DNA of 64,000 bases, taken from assembly GCF_013255915.1 (NCBI RefSeq), contig NZ_CP053896.1:3472001-3536000 (forward strand), in the 5' to 3' direction. The notes beneath the pieces are model-generated. The model searched no databases. It was not told the DNA's origin and saw only the letters and a program-made list of their open reading frames with translations. Below, in pieces: positions 63,172-64,000 of the stretch. The first letter of the stretch is position 1, and each line of letters starts with the position of its first letter. The DNA is from Providencia rettgeri. Lineage in GTDB: Bacteria; Pseudomonadota; Gammaproteobacteria; Enterobacterales; Enterobacteriaceae. Made by a program: the position numbers and the translations under genes.

Positions 63172-64000
63172 ATGCGTATAAGTAAACTTGTATTATCGAT
63201 GATGATTTTAGGTGCAACCTGCGCAGTCCAAGCAGAAGAATTAAACGGCACTCTGAAAAAAATCAAAGACAACGGTGTAATAGTTGTTGGTCATCGTGAA
63301 TCATCCGTACCGTTCTCTTACTATGATAATAGCCAGAAAGTGGTTGGTTACTCGCAGGATTATTCAAATGCCATTGTTGATGCAGTGAAGAAAAAATTAA
63401 ACATGCCTGATCTGCAAGTCAAACTCATTCCCATTACATCACAAAACCGTATTCCACTCCTGCAAAATGGCACATTTGATTTTGAATGTGGTTCAACAAC
63501 CAATAACGTAGAAAGACAAAAACAAGCAGCTTTCTCTAACACTATCTTTGTGGTCGGGACACGCTTACTCACCAAAGGTGATTCCGGTGTAAAAGACTTT
63601 GCTGACTTAGCCGGTAAAAATGTTGTCGTGACCTCAGGTACGACTTCTGAAATTCTGTTGAATCAGTTGAATGATGAAAAAAATATGAAAATGCGCATTA
63701 TCAGCGCGAAAGACCATGGTGACTCATTCCGTACCTTGGAGTCAGGCCGTGCTGTTGCCTTTATGATGGATGATGCATTGTTAGCGGGTGAGCGAGCAAA
63801 AGCGAAAAAACCGGATATCTGGGAAATCGTTGGCAAACCGCAAACTGAAGAAGCTTATGGCTGTATGTTGCGTAAAGATGATCCTCAATTTAAAGCACTT
63901 ATCGACGAAACCATTGCGAATGCACAGACCTCGGGGGTCGCAGAGAAATCCTTTGACCGCTGGTTCAATCAGCCTATTCCACCAAAAAATCTGAACCTGA
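63172..64000 (+). CDS. gltI: Glutamate/aspartate ABC transporter periplasmic binding protein (partial)
   Basis: Solute-binding protein for glutamate and aspartate. Signal peptide (about 1-21), then VIVVGHRESSVPFSYYDN, GYSQDYSNAIVDAV, NGTFDFECGSTTNNVERQ and MMDDALLAGERAKAKKPD, nearly identical to E. coli GltI. AAAGGAG ribosome-binding site. 276 residues are visible; the last 25 or so run off the right edge. It should be followed by gltJKL. Confidence 0.96.
   Translation, partial: MRISKLVLSMMILGATCAVQAEELNGTLKKIKDNGVIVVGHRESSVPFSYYDNSQKVVGYSQDYSNAIVDAVKKKLNMPDLQVKLIPITSQNRIPLLQNGTFDFECGSTTNNVERQKQAAFSNTIFVVGTRLLTKGDSGVKDFADLAGKNVVVTSGTTSEILLNQLNDEKNMKMRIISAKDHGDSFRTLESGRAVAFMMDDALLAGERAKAKKPDIWEIVGKPQTEEAYGCMLRKDDPQFKALIDETIANAQTSGVAEKSFDRWFNQPIPPKNLNL

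Overview
The window is a chromosomal segment of a low-GC member of the Enterobacterales, most likely Providencia or a close Morganellaceae relative. Housekeeping proteins read as close relatives of the E. coli ones. The order nagE/nagBAC - tRNA cluster - ubiF - miaB - ybeZ - ybeY - corC - lnt - gltI follows the E. coli backbone, with genes lost (nagD and asnB are not seen) and gained (dctA; a block of about 7.7 kb between lnt and gltI). ERIC repeats, typical of this order, occur at four places. The species call is inferred from gene content only.

Layout. 1-6.9 kb: TCA-cycle genes, sucA (partial) and sdhCDAB leftward, gltA rightward, with a shared control region. 6.9-9 kb: a divergent AraC-regulator/MFS-exporter pair. 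9-11.4 kb: a small membrane protein, then a lemA-TPM pair. 11.4-23.3 kb: a type VI secretion (T6SS) auxiliary module on the minus strand: hcp, PAAR, vgrG, DUF4123 adaptor, lipase 1, immunity lipoprotein 1, lipase 2, immunity lipoproteins 2 and 3, a decayed third effector, a candidate immunity gene and a second PAAR. No T6SS core genes are present, so the module must use an apparatus encoded elsewhere. 24-34 kb: ybgI, ybfA and the complete potassium system kdpFABCDE with a recognisable KdpE box. 34-44.4 kb: glnS, a TauE/SafE permease, a Sel1/TPR-like gene, an orphan colicin E3/cloacin-type immunity gene, and the N-acetylglucosamine genes. 44.6-45.3 kb: six tRNA genes behind one strong promoter. 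45.8-54.9 kb: dctA, ubiF, and the miaB-ybeZ-ybeY//corC-lnt cluster, split by tandem ERIC repeats. 54.9-57.7 kb: a NAD-kinase-like gene and an SPFH gene, coupled, divergent from a NUDIX-winged-helix (NrtR-type) regulator whose control region carries three similar palindromes. 57.7-62.6 kb: a lipoprotein and an scsABCD-type copper/redox locus split by an ERIC pair. 63.2 kb to the end: gltI (partial) behind a candidate sigma-54 promoter.

The two most interesting loci are the NrtR-like/SPFH/NAD-kinase-like set (about 54.9-57.7 kb), which looks like a small self-contained regulated system of unknown function, and the T6SS module with two related lipases, three immunity lipoproteins and the wreck of a third effector. 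Function statements rest on recognised families and motifs. No database search was run, and start codons were moved where a ribosome-binding site or the usual family length argued for it.
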